DNA of 12,555 nt, taken from positions 1 to 12,555 of the forward strand of contig WRJY01000298.1 of NCBI GenBank assembly GCA_009778355.1, in the 5' to 3' direction. The notes under the pieces are model-generated. The model was given only the letters and a program-made list of their open reading frames with translations. It made no database searches and was not told the origin of the DNA. Below are positions 12,470 to 12,555 of this stretch, one piece after another; the stretch's first letter is position 1; each line of letters opens with the position of its first letter. Source of the DNA: Desulfovibrionaceae bacterium (GTDB taxonomy: Bacteria > Pseudomonadota > Gammaproteobacteria > Burkholderiales > Burkholderiaceae_C). The translations under genes and the position numbers were made by a program.

Positions 12470-12555
12470 ATGTACGCGGTCATAAAAACCGGCGGCAAGC
12501 AGTATCGCGTTGCCGCTGGCGAAAAGATCAAGGTAGAACAGATTGCTGCGGACGT
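12470..12555 (+). CDS. rplU: 50S ribosomal protein L21, N-terminal end (partial)
   Basis: The first 28 codons are present, cut by the right window edge. They read MYAVIKTGGKQYRVAAGEK then IKVEQIAAD, the characteristic L21 start (MYAVIKTGGKQYRV). L21 binds 23S rRNA in the large subunit. CGAGG lies 8 nt before the ATG, a normal ribosome binding site. rpmA (L27) is expected next but lies outside the window. Confidence 0.97.
   Translation, partial: MYAVIKTGGKQYRVAAGEKIKVEQIAAD

Noticed and set aside
1..12555. CRISPR array, insertion sequence, phage or toxin-antitoxin genes
   Set aside because: No regularly spaced repeats, transposase, integrase or known toxin/antitoxin family was seen on either strand.

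Overview
The window is GC-rich chromosomal DNA from a betaproteobacterium, most likely order Burkholderiales, family Comamonadaceae. This is inferred from gene order (dapA-bamC, coaBC-dut, ispB head-to-head with rplU), protein style and codon use; no search was run. Most of it is conserved housekeeping sequence. The accessory part lies between coaBC and a tRNA-Pro gene, at about 6.4-11.2 kb.

Left part (1-4750). The window opens in the 3' end of uvrB (UVR domain), followed by an inverted pair of REP-like hairpins. Next come a small class I SAM-dependent methyltransferase, dapA (lysine/peptidoglycan precursor synthesis) and bamC (outer-membrane assembly lipoprotein). A strong bidirectional terminator separates bamC from a convergent gene for a tiny Pro/Ala-rich lipoprotein. 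An AT-rich regulatory stretch follows, then a SlyD-type FKBP prolyl isomerase. The slyD-like gene converges on dut, with two hairpins between them.

Middle (4751-6804). dut and coaBC form a minus-strand operon with a 4-bp ATGA overlap, as in many proteobacteria. Upstream of coaBC is a non-coding gap of about 360 bp with a perfect 10-bp hairpin and a 7-bp dyad.

Accessory block (6805-11095, plus strand). It holds an acyl-CoA synthetase of the ANL superfamily, a short gene matching the C-terminal two thirds of the acetone carboxylase gamma subunit (AcxC), and an AcoR/AcxR-type sigma-54 enhancer-binding activator. Ahead of the AcxC-like gene are a near-consensus -24/-12 promoter and, about 115 bp further up, repeated CGACCG half-sites that look like an activator binding region. 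The catalytic subunits AcxA and AcxB are absent. I read this as the remains of an acetone carboxylase operon that lost acxA, acxB and the start of acxC through one internal deletion while keeping its control region and regulator. The alternative is a stand-alone gamma-like protein with a new role.

Right part (11096-12555). A complete tRNA-Pro(CGG) lies on the minus strand just downstream of ispB (polyprenyl diphosphate synthase). ispB is divergent from rplU (ribosomal protein L21), of which only the first 28 codons are present. Both promoters in that gap carry the same 11-bp sequence around TATAAT.
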